Shown here piece after piece: positions 22,047 through 29,959 of a stretch of 32,103 nt of DNA. The notes below the pieces were generated by a model. The model was not told the DNA's origin, did no database searches, and saw only the letters and a program-made list of their open reading frames with translations. Each line of letters opens with the position of its first letter. Position 1 is the first letter of the stretch. Source of the stretch: Firmicutes bacterium CAG:24053_14 (lineage in GTDB: Bacteria; Bacillota; Clostridia; Oscillospirales; Oscillospiraceae); contig MNSZ01000054.1 in the NCBI GenBank assembly GCA_001916715.1, forward strand, positions 1-32,103, written 5' to 3'. The translations under genes were made by a program, and so were the position numbers.

Positions 22047-22482
22047 ATGTTCTCTGAAAACCTGAAAACACTGCGTAAGCAGAAGGGCTTTACGCAGGAA
22101 GAGCTTGCCGCGCGGCTGAACGTTGTCCGCCAAACGGTGTCAAAGTGGGAAAAGGGAGTTTCCCATAGTTAAAGATACCACACCCAATATGATGAACCCA
22201 CGCTTATACACTACCAGCTATAATAAACCGCAAGGACAGCAATTTGATACTGCGGACGATATCGCCCGTCAGCTTGCGCGTATAAATGAGCAGCTTGCAG
22301 TAAAAAACCGCCGCAGCCGCCGCATATGGCGCACGGCAGCCGCCGTGCTCATAGCGGTCGCTGTTATATATCTGCTGCTCATCGCCGTAAGTATCATAGC
22401 ATTTGACAAGTTTAGAGTAGATGATCCAGGCACGGCGCAGGTGACCGACTATGTGGAGGTCATGCCGGAAAAGAAGAAATAG
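22047..22482 (+). pseudogene. disrupted Xre-type regulator with membrane tail
   Basis: ATG 22047 with SD AAGGAGG starts a classic Xre helix-turn-helix (ENLKTLRKQKGFTQEELAAR, then QTVSKWEKG). It stops after 41 codons at TAA 22170-22172. In another frame, about 75 bp further on, the expected C-terminal part appears: DIARQLARINEQLAVKNRRS followed by one transmembrane helix (TAAAVLIAVAVIYLLLIAVS) and a short polar tail ending at TAG 22480-22482. Together they look like one HTH-TM protein. Its last HTH helices and linker were lost or replaced and the frame broken. The tail could start on its own at ATG 22189 or 22192, but no SD is evident there. I judge it a pseudogene; an assembly error cannot be excluded. 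Confidence 0.65.
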
Positions 22483-22483
22483 C

Positions 22484-22520
22484 AAAAAGGTGCTGTCTCA
22501 TTGTGAGGCAGCACCTTTTT
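22484..22520. terminator. bidirectional rho-independent terminator
   Basis: Bases 22484-22500 and 22504-22520 pair over about 17 bp with one G-U wobble and a TTG loop. The stem contains A-runs and T-runs on the two sides. It separates the broken Xre gene from the converging ruvX operon. Confidence 0.9.
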
Positions 22521-22526
22521 TGATGC

Positions 22527-22934
22527 TTATAATGTCCCGAGGTAGCCCTCAAGGATGAGGCTTGCCGCAACGGCATCGACGGTTTTGCGGTGTTTTTTCT
22601 CCTTTTTGCCGTTTGCGTGCAGAATGGCATGAGCTTCTACGCTGCTGCGGCGCTCATCCCACATGACGATCGGAATATCAGTCTTGCTGCCGAGAAGTGC
22701 GGCAAATTCGCGGCATTTTTCCGCTCTTGCACCTTCTGTGCCGTCCATATTCTTCGGAAGCCCGAGCACGAAGCGCTCGATGCCGCGCGACTCTGCCAGC
22801 TTGACAATCTCATCTGCCAGAGCGTTTGCGTCCCATTGGTTCACAGTCCACGCCTCGCCGACAAGAATGTTCATTGCATCCGAAACGGCAAGCCCCGTGC
22901 GAGCGTCACCGTAATCAATACCCATTATCCTCAT
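22527..22934 (-). CDS. ruvX: putative pre-16S rRNA nuclease / Holliday-junction resolvase-like RuvX (YqgF)
   Basis: This 135-residue RNase H-fold protein begins MRIMGIDYGDARTGLAVSD with the first catalytic Asp. It also contains FVLGLPKNMDGTEG, the acidic strand VMWDERRSS and the C-terminal DAVAASLILEGYL with the last Asp. The family processes the 5' end of 16S rRNA and was earlier annotated as a resolvase. SD GAGGTG precedes ATG 22934, 4 nt after the folC stop. It ends the minus-strand operon. Confidence 0.95.
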   Translation of the reverse strand: MRIMGIDYGDARTGLAVSDAMNILVGEAWTVNQWDANALADEIVKLAESRGIERFVLGLPKNMDGTEGARAEKCREFAALLGSKTDIPIVMWDERRSSVEAHAILHANGKKEKKHRKTVDAVAASLILEGYLGTL

Positions 22935-22938
22935 TTTT

Positions 22939-24210
22939 TCACCTCAGTCCAAAGCATGAGCGTATTTGACCGCAGATATACAGCGAGCCAAATGCACAGA
23001 CCATTGCATCCCGCTCTTGGGCAATATCACGCGCAAGATCGACTCCGTCCTCGACCGTGTCGGCCACGCAGACCTCGCGGCAGCTGCCCTTGAACAGCTC
23101 CGCAAGCTCCTCGGCCGGGAGCGCGCGCTCGGACGGCGGCGTCACGCACACACAGGCATCAAACAGCGGTGCGAGCGTTGCCGCAATGCTTTTATAGTCC
23201 TTATCCTTCAACACGCCGACGAGAGCAACGCGCTTTGAATCGGGGAAGTAGTGCTCAAGACATTCGCGCAGGGCGGCCGCGCACTGCGGATTGTGTCCAC
23301 CGTCAAGCACGAACCACGGATCGTCCGTGTGCAGCACCTCAAATCTTGCAGGCCACGCGACGGAATAAAGCCCAGACTCCACTGCCTCATCGTCGATATC
23401 CCACCCCTGCTTGCGCAGAACGGATATCGCTTCGAGCACCGTTGCGGCATTTTGCAGCTGATGCTCGCCGAGAAGCGGAATGGCGTAGCTTGCACCGCGA
23501 TAAGAAAACACCTGACCGTCGATAGAGTCAAACTCAACGCTTATATCGTCAAAGTCGGGAACATAAAGCTCGGCGCTCATCTCGCGGCACACATCGCGCA
23601 CGACCTCCATCGTTTCGCCAAACTGCTGATACATGACGACTGCCGAGCCGTATTTTATTATTCCGGCCTTTTCGTAGGCAATTTTGGACAGCGTTCCGCC
23701 GAGAATAGCCGTGTGATCAAGTCCGATGTTGGCAATGACGCAGCACTCCGGGCAGGGGATGACGTTTGTCGCGTCGTATCTGCCGCCGAGACCGACTTCA
23801 AGTACCACGATATCGCAGCCGGAATCGGCAAACCAGCGCAGAGCCGCTGCCGTCATCATCTCAAACTCCGTTGGGTGCTCGTCCATGGCGTCCGCGTGGC
23901 GCTGTATTTCGGTGACGAGGTCGGCAAGCGTGTTATCCTCTATCTGCTTGCCGTTTATCTGCATGCGCTCGTTGAAGCGGCGCAGATACGGAGAGGTGTA
24001 AAGTCCGGTTTTGAAGCCTGCCCTGTGCATTATGGATGCAAGCATTGCACAGATGCTGCCCTTTCCGTTGGTGCCCGCAACGTGGACAAATTTAAGCTCC
24101 GATTGAGGATTGCCCATCCGTGCAAGAAGCTCGCTTATTCGCTCAAGACCGAGCCTCGAGCCGCGCCATGATGCGCCGTTGATGTATTCAAGTGCCTGTT
24201 TGTAATCCAT
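22939..24210 (-). CDS. folC: folylpolyglutamate synthase / dihydrofolate synthase
   Basis: This 423-residue Mur-ligase-family enzyme adds glutamate to folates, and often also makes dihydrofolate from dihydropteroate. The P-loop GTNGKGS (46-52) follows KFVHVA. YTSPYLRRFNERMQING, the FEMMTAAAL region, GLGGRYDATNVI, IGLDHTAILG with metal/carbamate-region residues, and DGGHNP in the third domain are typical. ATG 24210 gives MDYKQALEYI, the usual FolC N-terminus; 14 possible upstream residues overlap the hydrolase end. It is 10 bp after the hydrolase gene. Confidence 0.95.
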   Translation of the reverse strand: MDYKQALEYINGASWRGSRLGLERISELLARMGNPQSELKFVHVAGTNGKGSICAMLASIMHRAGFKTGLYTSPYLRRFNERMQINGKQIEDNTLADLVTEIQRHADAMDEHPTEFEMMTAAALRWFADSGCDIVVLEVGLGGRYDATNVIPCPECCVIANIGLDHTAILGGTLSKIAYEKAGIIKYGSAVVMYQQFGETMEVVRDVCREMSAELYVPDFDDISVEFDSIDGQVFSYRGASYAIPLLGEHQLQNAATVLEAISVLRKQGWDIDDEAVESGLYSVAWPARFEVLHTDDPWFVLDGGHNPQCAAALRECLEHYFPDSKRVALVGVLKDKDYKSIAATLAPLFDACVCVTPPSERALPAEELAELFKGSCREVCVADTVEDGVDLARDIAQERDAMVCAFGSLYICGQIRSCFGLR

Positions 24211-24220
24211 ACCTTGACCT

Positions 24221-25123
24221 TCAATATTTAATATATTTTGCGATAAATGCATCGAGCTTTGCGGCGTAAGCCGCGCCGCTTGTGAACATCGTTTCTATGT
24301 GCCGCGTGCCCTCGGTGAACAGCAGATCCTTGTCAGTCGGACAAAGCTCGAAAGCGCGCGGTGCGTTTTCAAACGGCACCGTCGGATCCTCCTTGCCGTG
24401 GACAAACAGCATAGGGCAGACAGCGTTTGCAAGGCTTTGCGTTACGTCGGTATCCGCGAGATCATAGCCTGCAATGTGCCTGTTCATTTCGGCAATGAGC
24501 TTATACGCCGGCCCGAGCTGCGAGCGCAGTATCGGCCGCGCGTCGGTAAAGCCGCTGTCCTCAACGATGAATTTGACAACATCGGGAACACGGTCGCTCA
24601 TCTTCATGACGGTTGCTCCGCCGAGCGAAAAGCCGTGCATGATAACCTGAATATCGCTGCCGAACTCGCCTTCGAGAAAGCTCAGCCATTTTAAGCAGTC
24701 GGTGCTTTCAAAAACATCATAGCCGAACCAGGCGCCGCCGGATAAGCCGGAAGCGGTGTTGTCCGGCGCAAAGATATCAAAGCCTCGGCTGTGATAATAT
24801 TCATGCAGAATGCCGGCAGTTTCGGCGTGCTCGGAGTGATAGCCGTGCACGATAAACGCGATCTTCTTGCTGAATTTTTTGCCGCAGGGGAAGTAGAAGC
24901 CCTGCAAAATCTCGCCCCTGTCGGACTCGAGCGTGTAGCAAAGATGCACCTTGCTCTCAAGCGCCGCAGAGCGCTCGTCGCGCCAGACGTAGTATTCCGG
25001 CCTGTGCGTTTTCTTATCCAGAAGTGCGTTAAGAACCGGCGGACGGCTGCGCGCGAATATAAACTTATACACATCCCACACCGCAAGCGGCGGTATGGCA
25101 GTCAGCAGCCATGCTTTTTTCAT
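24221..25123 (-). CDS. alpha/beta hydrolase (serine hydrolase) with N-terminal anchor
   Basis: The 300-residue protein has an N-terminal hydrophobic stretch (KAWLLTAIPPLAVWDVYKFI) that may anchor it to the membrane, then an alpha/beta-hydrolase core. The oxyanion-region HGYHSE (93-98), nucleophile elbow HGFSLGG (Ser166), acid HGKEDPTVP (Asp246) and GTRHIE (His275) form the catalytic triad. It resembles the Firmicutes YqkD/BAAT-like group of uncharacterised hydrolases. The start is one base after the permease stop, so translation is coupled. The substrate is unknown; an esterase or acyl hydrolase is likely. Confidence 0.88.
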   Translation of the reverse strand: MKKAWLLTAIPPLAVWDVYKFIFARSRPPVLNALLDKKTHRPEYYVWRDERSAALESKVHLCYTLESDRGEILQGFYFPCGKKFSKKIAFIVHGYHSEHAETAGILHEYYHSRGFDIFAPDNTASGLSGGAWFGYDVFESTDCLKWLSFLEGEFGSDIQVIMHGFSLGGATVMKMSDRVPDVVKFIVEDSGFTDARPILRSQLGPAYKLIAEMNRHIAGYDLADTDVTQSLANAVCPMLFVHGKEDPTVPFENAPRAFELCPTDKDLLFTEGTRHIETMFTSGAAYAAKLDAFIAKYIKY

Positions 25124-25124
25124 A

Positions 25125-26282
25125 TCAGTTCACCGGAAGTACGGCGCCAACGCTCGAAAGCAGCGAGAAAGCGATGACAAGTATCTGGAATGCGAGCGAG
25201 CCGAATTTGCCGCATATTGGCGAAGCTCCTGTGCGTTTGCGTGAGCGGTTGTATGCTATGATGATCCCGATGCCGGTGACTATCTGAATTATGCTCGCAA
25301 AGCGTGTGAAACCTACGAAGCTGCTCACGCCGAACAGCGCAAGCGCAAGGCAGGGCAGAGAGGCCAGAAGCCAGCAGAGATTTTTGCTCCAGCCGGTCTG
25401 CTCACCGACGATATCGCGCAGATTAAGCGTGTTTGCCCAGAACGACGTTGCAAGCGCCAGAAGCGTGAATATATAGCCGACTATGGCGACCCAGCCGCCC
25501 AAGTGGCGCGAAAGATCGACCAGCGCGCCGTCCTCGGAGATGTCGCCGCCTGCGCCGAGCAGGGTCATGAGCGTTATTATGAATATGAGTGCAAGGTTGA
25601 TTCCCAAGCCTGTCGCTATCGCTGCGCGGATGCGTTTTGCGTCGCCCTTTAATCCCTTGACGACCTGCGGCGTGCTCATAACGGCCGACAGCGAAAATGA
25701 CACCATGCCGAACAGAGCAAGCGCGTTGTTAAAGCCCTGCCATCCTGTGGGGAGGGGAGCAACGTCGCGCAGCAGCGTTGCAACAAGCAGAATACCGACA
25801 ACGCCCATCATTGAAAACACGGCGATCTTTTCGCATATGCCGACAAGCTTCATGCCGACGAACACTACGCCTGCGCCGAGAATATAGAATATCAGCATGC
25901 CGACGATATCGGGCAGGCCGAACCAGTTTCTGAACACGGCCGCGGCGCCGGTCAGGAATGCGCTGACGTTCACGATGACAGAAACGCCAAGCAGTATAAA
26001 CGCCGTCCAGGTGAAAATCTTTTTGATCCTGCCGGAGAAAAGCTCGGCGTCAAAGCACTTTACAAACTGTGCGCCGTCGTTGTTAAGGCTCAGCTCAGCT
26101 ATCAGAAAATGCAGAACAAGCGCAACTGCGTAGCCGATAAGCAGAATAAGCACGGTTTCTCTGAAGCTGTTGTGCGCGGCAAGATATGGAACGGACAGTA
26201 TGCCCGCGCCGACGCCGTGCCCGACGATTATGCTTGCAGCCTCCATGAAAGTAAGCTCGGATTCACCCTTTATCTTTGCCAT
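25125..26282 (-). CDS. amino-acid permease (AAAP/HAAAP-like)
   Basis: The 385-residue integral membrane protein has about 11 hydrophobic helices. GHGVGAGILSVPYLA in TM1 is the unwound-helix motif of the amino-acid/auxin and hydroxy/aromatic amino-acid permease families. MVSFSLSAVMSTPQVVKGL in the middle matches TM6. It probably imports an amino acid with H+ or Na+. ATG 26282 has SD GGAGGT 7 nt upstream; an in-frame GTG-type start at 26318 would precede the SD. It heads the operon with hydrolase, folC and ruvX, an uncommon grouping with no clear pathway link. Confidence 0.85.
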   Translation of the reverse strand: MAKIKGESELTFMEAASIIVGHGVGAGILSVPYLAAHNSFRETVLILLIGYAVALVLHFLIAELSLNNDGAQFVKCFDAELFSGRIKKIFTWTAFILLGVSVIVNVSAFLTGAAAVFRNWFGLPDIVGMLIFYILGAGVVFVGMKLVGICEKIAVFSMMGVVGILLVATLLRDVAPLPTGWQGFNNALALFGMVSFSLSAVMSTPQVVKGLKGDAKRIRAAIATGLGINLALIFIITLMTLLGAGGDISEDGALVDLSRHLGGWVAIVGYIFTLLALATSFWANTLNLRDIVGEQTGWSKNLCWLLASLPCLALALFGVSSFVGFTRFASIIQIVTGIGIIIAYNRSRKRTGASPICGKFGSLAFQILVIAFSLLSSVGAVLPVN

Positions 26283-26394
26283 GTAACCGACCTCCGTCAG
26301 TCGTAATTTTTTCACCATTTTACCACAGCGCGCCGAGCATTACAATAGACAAGCAATCACGATACAATATGTTATGTAAACTTAGAGCGGACAA

Positions 26395-26420
26395 AATGAG
26401 CAGCCGTTCGGCTGCTCATT
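26395..26420 (-). terminator. rho-independent terminator of the GH2/Xre operon
   Basis: AATGAGCAGCC (26395-26405) and GGCTGCTCATT (26410-26420) form an 11-bp perfect stem with a 4-nt loop. On the minus strand it is followed by TTTT. It begins 2 bp after the Xre stop. Confidence 0.85.
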
Positions 26421-26422
26421 AT

Positions 26423-26617
26423 CTATTGTTCCCGGCCAACAAGGTAATCGAGACTTACATTGTATAAATCGGCGAGCTTTATCGCCAGATCGAGCGGAAG
26501 TGGCCTTTCGCCGCGCTCATATTTTGAATACAGAGACTGGTCGCACATAAGAACCTCGGCGACTGTCTGCTGAGTTAAATCGTGATCCTCGCGGAGGTCA
26601 CGAATTCGAAGTTTCAT
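26423..26617 (-). CDS. small Xre-family HTH regulator
   Basis: This 64-residue protein is essentially one helix-turn-helix domain: MKLRIRDLREDHDLTQQTVA, then LMCDQSLYSKYERGERPLPL and IKLADLYNVSLDYLVGR. The SD GGAG lies in the final codons of the glycosidase. ATG 26617 is 7 nt after it and ATG 26620 is the alternative, so translation is coupled to the glycosidase. It probably regulates this small operon or its own synthesis. No second effector domain is present. Confidence 0.88.
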   Translation of the reverse strand: MKLRIRDLREDHDLTQQTVAEVLMCDQSLYSKYERGERPLPLDLAIKLADLYNVSLDYLVGREQ

Positions 26618-26621
26618 CATG

Positions 26622-28313
26622 TTACTCCACATTTACGATTTTTCGCATTGTTTCCGGAGATAGCTTCACCACTTTGCGGTCATATGTCACAAGACCGTTG
26701 ACTTCTTCCTCCACATCGCTTAATTGCGTGTATACGGCGGCGGAAAGCCCCTGCTTATATGCCGGCTTTATCTGCTCGGAGTACAGCTTTTCGAGCGCTT
26801 TTTGCAGGTCGGCGGGGCTTTTTAGCTTTTTGTAGCCGAAATCGGCGCTGCCGAAGCTGTGTCCGGCGCAGCGGTAATTGTATCCGCCGAACTCCGTCAG
26901 CATGACGGCGCGGCCGAGCTTATCGGGCTTGAAAACGTATTTTTTGAAGTAGACGTGCAGGCTCTTGGTCTCACCAATCTTTTGATCGTGCCAGCCGGAG
27001 GCATGGTCGATGGTGCGAGTAGGATCTGCATTAGTGATCTTCTCGGCGATTCGCGCAGCGTCGAACTGTCCCCAGCCCTCGTTGAACGGTACCCACATTG
27101 CAATGCACGGGCAGTTATATAAAAGCTCGATCATTTCATTGAGTTCTGTTTCATATTCCATGCGGCCTTCGAGATCCTCGCGCGCGAAGAGCTTGTGGTT
27201 TTTGTCGCTCAGGTGAACGCCGGTTACGAGCGGAGCGGAAATTACGGCCGGATTATAGCTGCCGCCGCCGTTTATCATATCCTGCCACACGAGCATGCCG
27301 AGCCTGTCGCAGTGATAGTACCAGCGCAGCGGTTCGATTTTTATGTGCTTGCGCAGCATGTTAAAGCCCATGTCCTTGGCGGTTTGAATGTCAAAAATGA
27401 GAGCCTCATCCGACGGAGCGGTGTACATACCGTCGGACCAGTAGCCCTGATCGAGCAGACCGTTGTGAAAGTAGGGCTTGCCGTTTAAAAACAGGCGCTT
27501 TACGCCGTTTTCATCGGCTTCAACGGAGAATTTGCGCATGGCAAAGTAGCTCTCGACGCGATCGGCGCCGCAGATGACGGAGAAATCGTAGAGCTTTGGA
27601 TTTTCAGGCGACCACGGCTCAAAGCCGGGAACGGGGATTGACGCCGGCAGCGGATACTGCTGTCCGTCAAACAGCGCATAGGCTTTGCTTTCGCCGACAA
27701 CGTCGGCTCTCACATTTACGCAGGCGTGGTCAAAGTCAGATGTTATGTGCAGCGAGCGCACGCAGTCCTTGGGGATGCACTCGGCCCAAACCGTCTGCCA
27801 GATGCCGCTTTGCGGAGTGTACCATATTCCGCCGCGCTTGAGCTTTTGCTTGCCGCGGGAATGATAGGATGTGTCGCTCACATCACGTACGGAAAGCGAA
27901 AGCTCGTTTACGTCTTTGGATAGGAAGCCGGTTGCGTCAAATTCAAACGGCAGGTATCCGCCGTTGTGCCGATAAGCGCGCAGACCGTTTATGTACACGG
28001 TGCAGCTTTGATCGACCGCACCGAAATGCAGAATAACGCGCCCTTCGCCTACATCGGGCTTTGCCCAGTCGCGCCTGTACCAGAGGTACTCGTCCGGGGA
28101 GAGAGTGCGCCCTACGCCGGACAGCTCGGACTCGGGGGAGAAGGGGACAAGTATTTTCCCATACCATTTGTCCGGCTGCTTTTCGCCGGCGGCGGTGAAA
28201 GCATAGTCCCACAGTCCGTTGAGGTTTATAAACGAGCTGCGCCGCATCTGCGGACGCGGATATTCGCCGAGAACGTTGTTTTTATCGAGCGTTTCGCCCC
28301 ATCGGGTAAGCAT
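26622..28313 (-). CDS. glycoside hydrolase family 2 enzyme
   Basis: This 563-residue cytoplasmic protein (no signal peptide) has an N-terminal jelly-roll sugar-binding domain (about 1-180; INLNGLWDYAF, YRRDW), a short immunoglobulin-like domain (about 183-260) and a TIM barrel. The acid/base Glu412 is in VPFNEGWGQ and the nucleophile Glu474 in MLTEFGGY. It is shorter than E. coli LacZ and lacks C-terminal beta domains, placing it with compact GH2 beta-galactosidase, glucuronidase or mannosidase-like gut enzymes. Specificity cannot be read from sequence. ATG 28313 follows GGAGG. It is translationally coupled to a small Xre regulator. Confidence 0.92.
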   Translation of the reverse strand: MLTRWGETLDKNNVLGEYPRPQMRRSSFINLNGLWDYAFTAAGEKQPDKWYGKILVPFSPESELSGVGRTLSPDEYLWYRRDWAKPDVGEGRVILHFGAVDQSCTVYINGLRAYRHNGGYLPFEFDATGFLSKDVNELSLSVRDVSDTSYHSRGKQKLKRGGIWYTPQSGIWQTVWAECIPKDCVRSLHITSDFDHACVNVRADVVGESKAYALFDGQQYPLPASIPVPGFEPWSPENPKLYDFSVICGADRVESYFAMRKFSVEADENGVKRLFLNGKPYFHNGLLDQGYWSDGMYTAPSDEALIFDIQTAKDMGFNMLRKHIKIEPLRWYYHCDRLGMLVWQDMINGGGSYNPAVISAPLVTGVHLSDKNHKLFAREDLEGRMEYETELNEMIELLYNCPCIAMWVPFNEGWGQFDAARIAEKITNADPTRTIDHASGWHDQKIGETKSLHVYFKKYVFKPDKLGRAVMLTEFGGYNYRCAGHSFGSADFGYKKLKSPADLQKALEKLYSEQIKPAYKQGLSAAVYTQLSDVEEEVNGLVTYDRKVVKLSPETMRKIVNVE

Positions 28314-28364
28314 GGCATATCCTCCAAATCTGTGTATTCAATATAATGTATAACATGTATATAT

Positions 28365-28393
28365 AATATACAGCATAAATACGCTTTTGATAA
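28365..28393 (-). promoter_or_regulatory. sigma-A promoter of the GH2 operon
   Basis: On the minus strand, TTATCA (28393-28388) and TATATT (28370-28365) have a 17-bp spacer. They lie about 50 bp upstream of the GH2 start, in an AT-rich divergent gap. Confidence 0.6.
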
Positions 28394-28402
28394 GCCCCAT
28401 TT

Positions 28403-28484
28403 TTAACAATTGAAAATGCAGGAGGAATATTGACAAGAAAGCCACAATAAGCAAATATTGCGTTAAAATATGTGCAATTGTTAA
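28403..28484. promoter_or_regulatory. 10-bp inverted repeat in the GH2-rnf divergent gap
   Basis: TTAACAATTG (28403-28412) and CAATTGTTAA (28475-28484) are perfect inverted repeats 62 bp apart in the 293-bp AT-rich region between the GH2 gene and rnfC. The TTGTTAA/TTAACAA cores resemble half-sites of the redox regulator Rex, which controls rnf in some Clostridia. The 18-bp Rex palindrome is incomplete here. A weak candidate rnf promoter (TTGATT 28540, TATGCT 28565, 19-bp spacer) lies downstream. I see no gene in this gap. Confidence 0.35.
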
Positions 28485-28606
28485 TCATTTGTCATGATAA
28501 AGCGCCGAAAATCACAAAAATTCGACGAAAATCGAGTCATTGATTGTAGACACAAAACATAGTTTATGCTATATTTAAAGTTGCATAAATTAGAGAGGTG
28601 ATGTAA

Positions 28607-29959
28607 ATGCCCTATAAGTTCCGCGGTGGCGTGCATCCTGATTACATGAAGGCTCCCAATGAGCCTGTCGTGGTCATAACCCCGCCGCCCCAGGTCGTTA
28701 TCCCGATGGCACAGCACATCGGCGCACCTTGCCAGCCTATAGTCAAGGTCGGTGATTATGTAACGATGGGTCAAAAGATAGGCGATAATCCTGCGCCTGT
28801 TTCAGCCCCCGTGCATTCTCCCGTTTCCGGCAAGGTCATAGCGATCGAGCCCAGACCCCATCCTCTGGGCGATATGATAATGGCGATCGTTATCGAAAAC
28901 GATTACCAGGACACCCCCTGCACGGATCTGGCTCCGCTGACTGAGGAGCAGCTGAAGGATCCGGAAGCGATCCTTACCCGTCTGCGCGAAGCAGGCATAG
29001 TCGGTATGGGCGGCGCTATGTTCCCCACCGCATTCAAGATCAGAGGCGGCCTCGGAAAGGTCGATACTCTTATCATCAACGGTGCCGAATGCGAGCCTTA
29101 CCTCAACGGCGACCATTGGACTATGAAGCTGCATCCTGAAGAGCTTCTCAGGGGCATCGAGCTTGCACGCATAGCCAGCGGTCTGGACAAGGCGTACTAC
29201 GGCATCGAGAAGAACAAGATGGATGCCATCGAGCTTCTCAATTCCAAAAATCCGGCACAGTACGGCGTTGAGATCGTGCCCGAAGAGGTCAAGTACCCCC
29301 AGGGCGCAGAGAAAATGCAGATCAAGGCCATAACGAATCGCGAAGTCAAGCCCGGCGGACTGCCCGCAGGCGTCGGCTGCAACGTTGTCAGCACTCAGAC
29401 TGCATACGCTATCTACAAGGCATGCTATCTCGGCATCCCCTGCTACGAGCGTATACTCACCGTCGGCGGTTCGGCCGTCAACAAGCCCTATAACCTCCAG
29501 TGCCGAATCGGCACTCCCTTCCGTTACATTGTCGAGCAGTGCGGCGGCTTCGTCAAGACCCCGAAGAAGATAGTTCTCGGCGGACCTATGATGGGCCTTA
29601 TCGCTACCAATATCGACGCTGTCAACATCAAGGGTACGGCAGGCATTCTGTTCTTCACTGAGGAAGAAGACAGAAACGTCGAAAATCCCACCTGCATACG
29701 CTGCGGCAAGTGCATCACCGTATGCCCCATGGGACTTGAGCCCGTTTACATGTACGCGTACTTCAAGAAGGGCGACTTCGAAAATATGAAGAAGTACCAC
29801 ATTCTTGACTGCTTCGAGTGCGGCAGCTGCTCTTACAACTGCCCAGGCAGAATGCCGCTTACACATTCGTTCAAGACCGCTAAGCTCCTGTTTGCTGCAA
29901 AGGCAGCCGAAGAAAAGGCAAGGGCGGAAGCTGCCGCAAAGGAGGCCGAGAAAAAGTGA
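28607..29959 (+). CDS. rnfC: Rnf complex subunit C (NADH-interacting Fe-S/FMN subunit)
   Basis: This 450-residue subunit of the ion-pumping ferredoxin:NAD+ oxidoreductase begins with the RnfC barrel-sandwich region (FRGGVHPDYMKAPN, SAPVHSPVSGKV). It carries the NuoF-like nucleotide/FMN part with VGMGGAMFPTAFK and NGAECEPYL. Two 4Fe-4S motifs follow: CIRCGKCITVCP (Cys363, 366, 369, 373) and CFECGSCSYNCP (Cys402, 405, 408, 412). The tail is rich in Ala, Glu and Lys, like other RnfC proteins. SD GAGAGGTG precedes ATG 28607. Its stop overlaps the rnfD start. Confidence 0.96.
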   Translation: MPYKFRGGVHPDYMKAPNEPVVVITPPPQVVIPMAQHIGAPCQPIVKVGDYVTMGQKIGDNPAPVSAPVHSPVSGKVIAIEPRPHPLGDMIMAIVIENDYQDTPCTDLAPLTEEQLKDPEAILTRLREAGIVGMGGAMFPTAFKIRGGLGKVDTLIINGAECEPYLNGDHWTMKLHPEELLRGIELARIASGLDKAYYGIEKNKMDAIELLNSKNPAQYGVEIVPEEVKYPQGAEKMQIKAITNREVKPGGLPAGVGCNVVSTQTAYAIYKACYLGIPCYERILTVGGSAVNKPYNLQCRIGTPFRYIVEQCGGFVKTPKKIVLGGPMMGLIATNIDAVNIKGTAGILFFTEEEDRNVENPTCIRCGKCITVCPMGLEPVYMYAYFKKGDFENMKKYHILDCFECGSCSYNCPGRMPLTHSFKTAKLLFAAKAAEEKARAEAAAKEAEKK

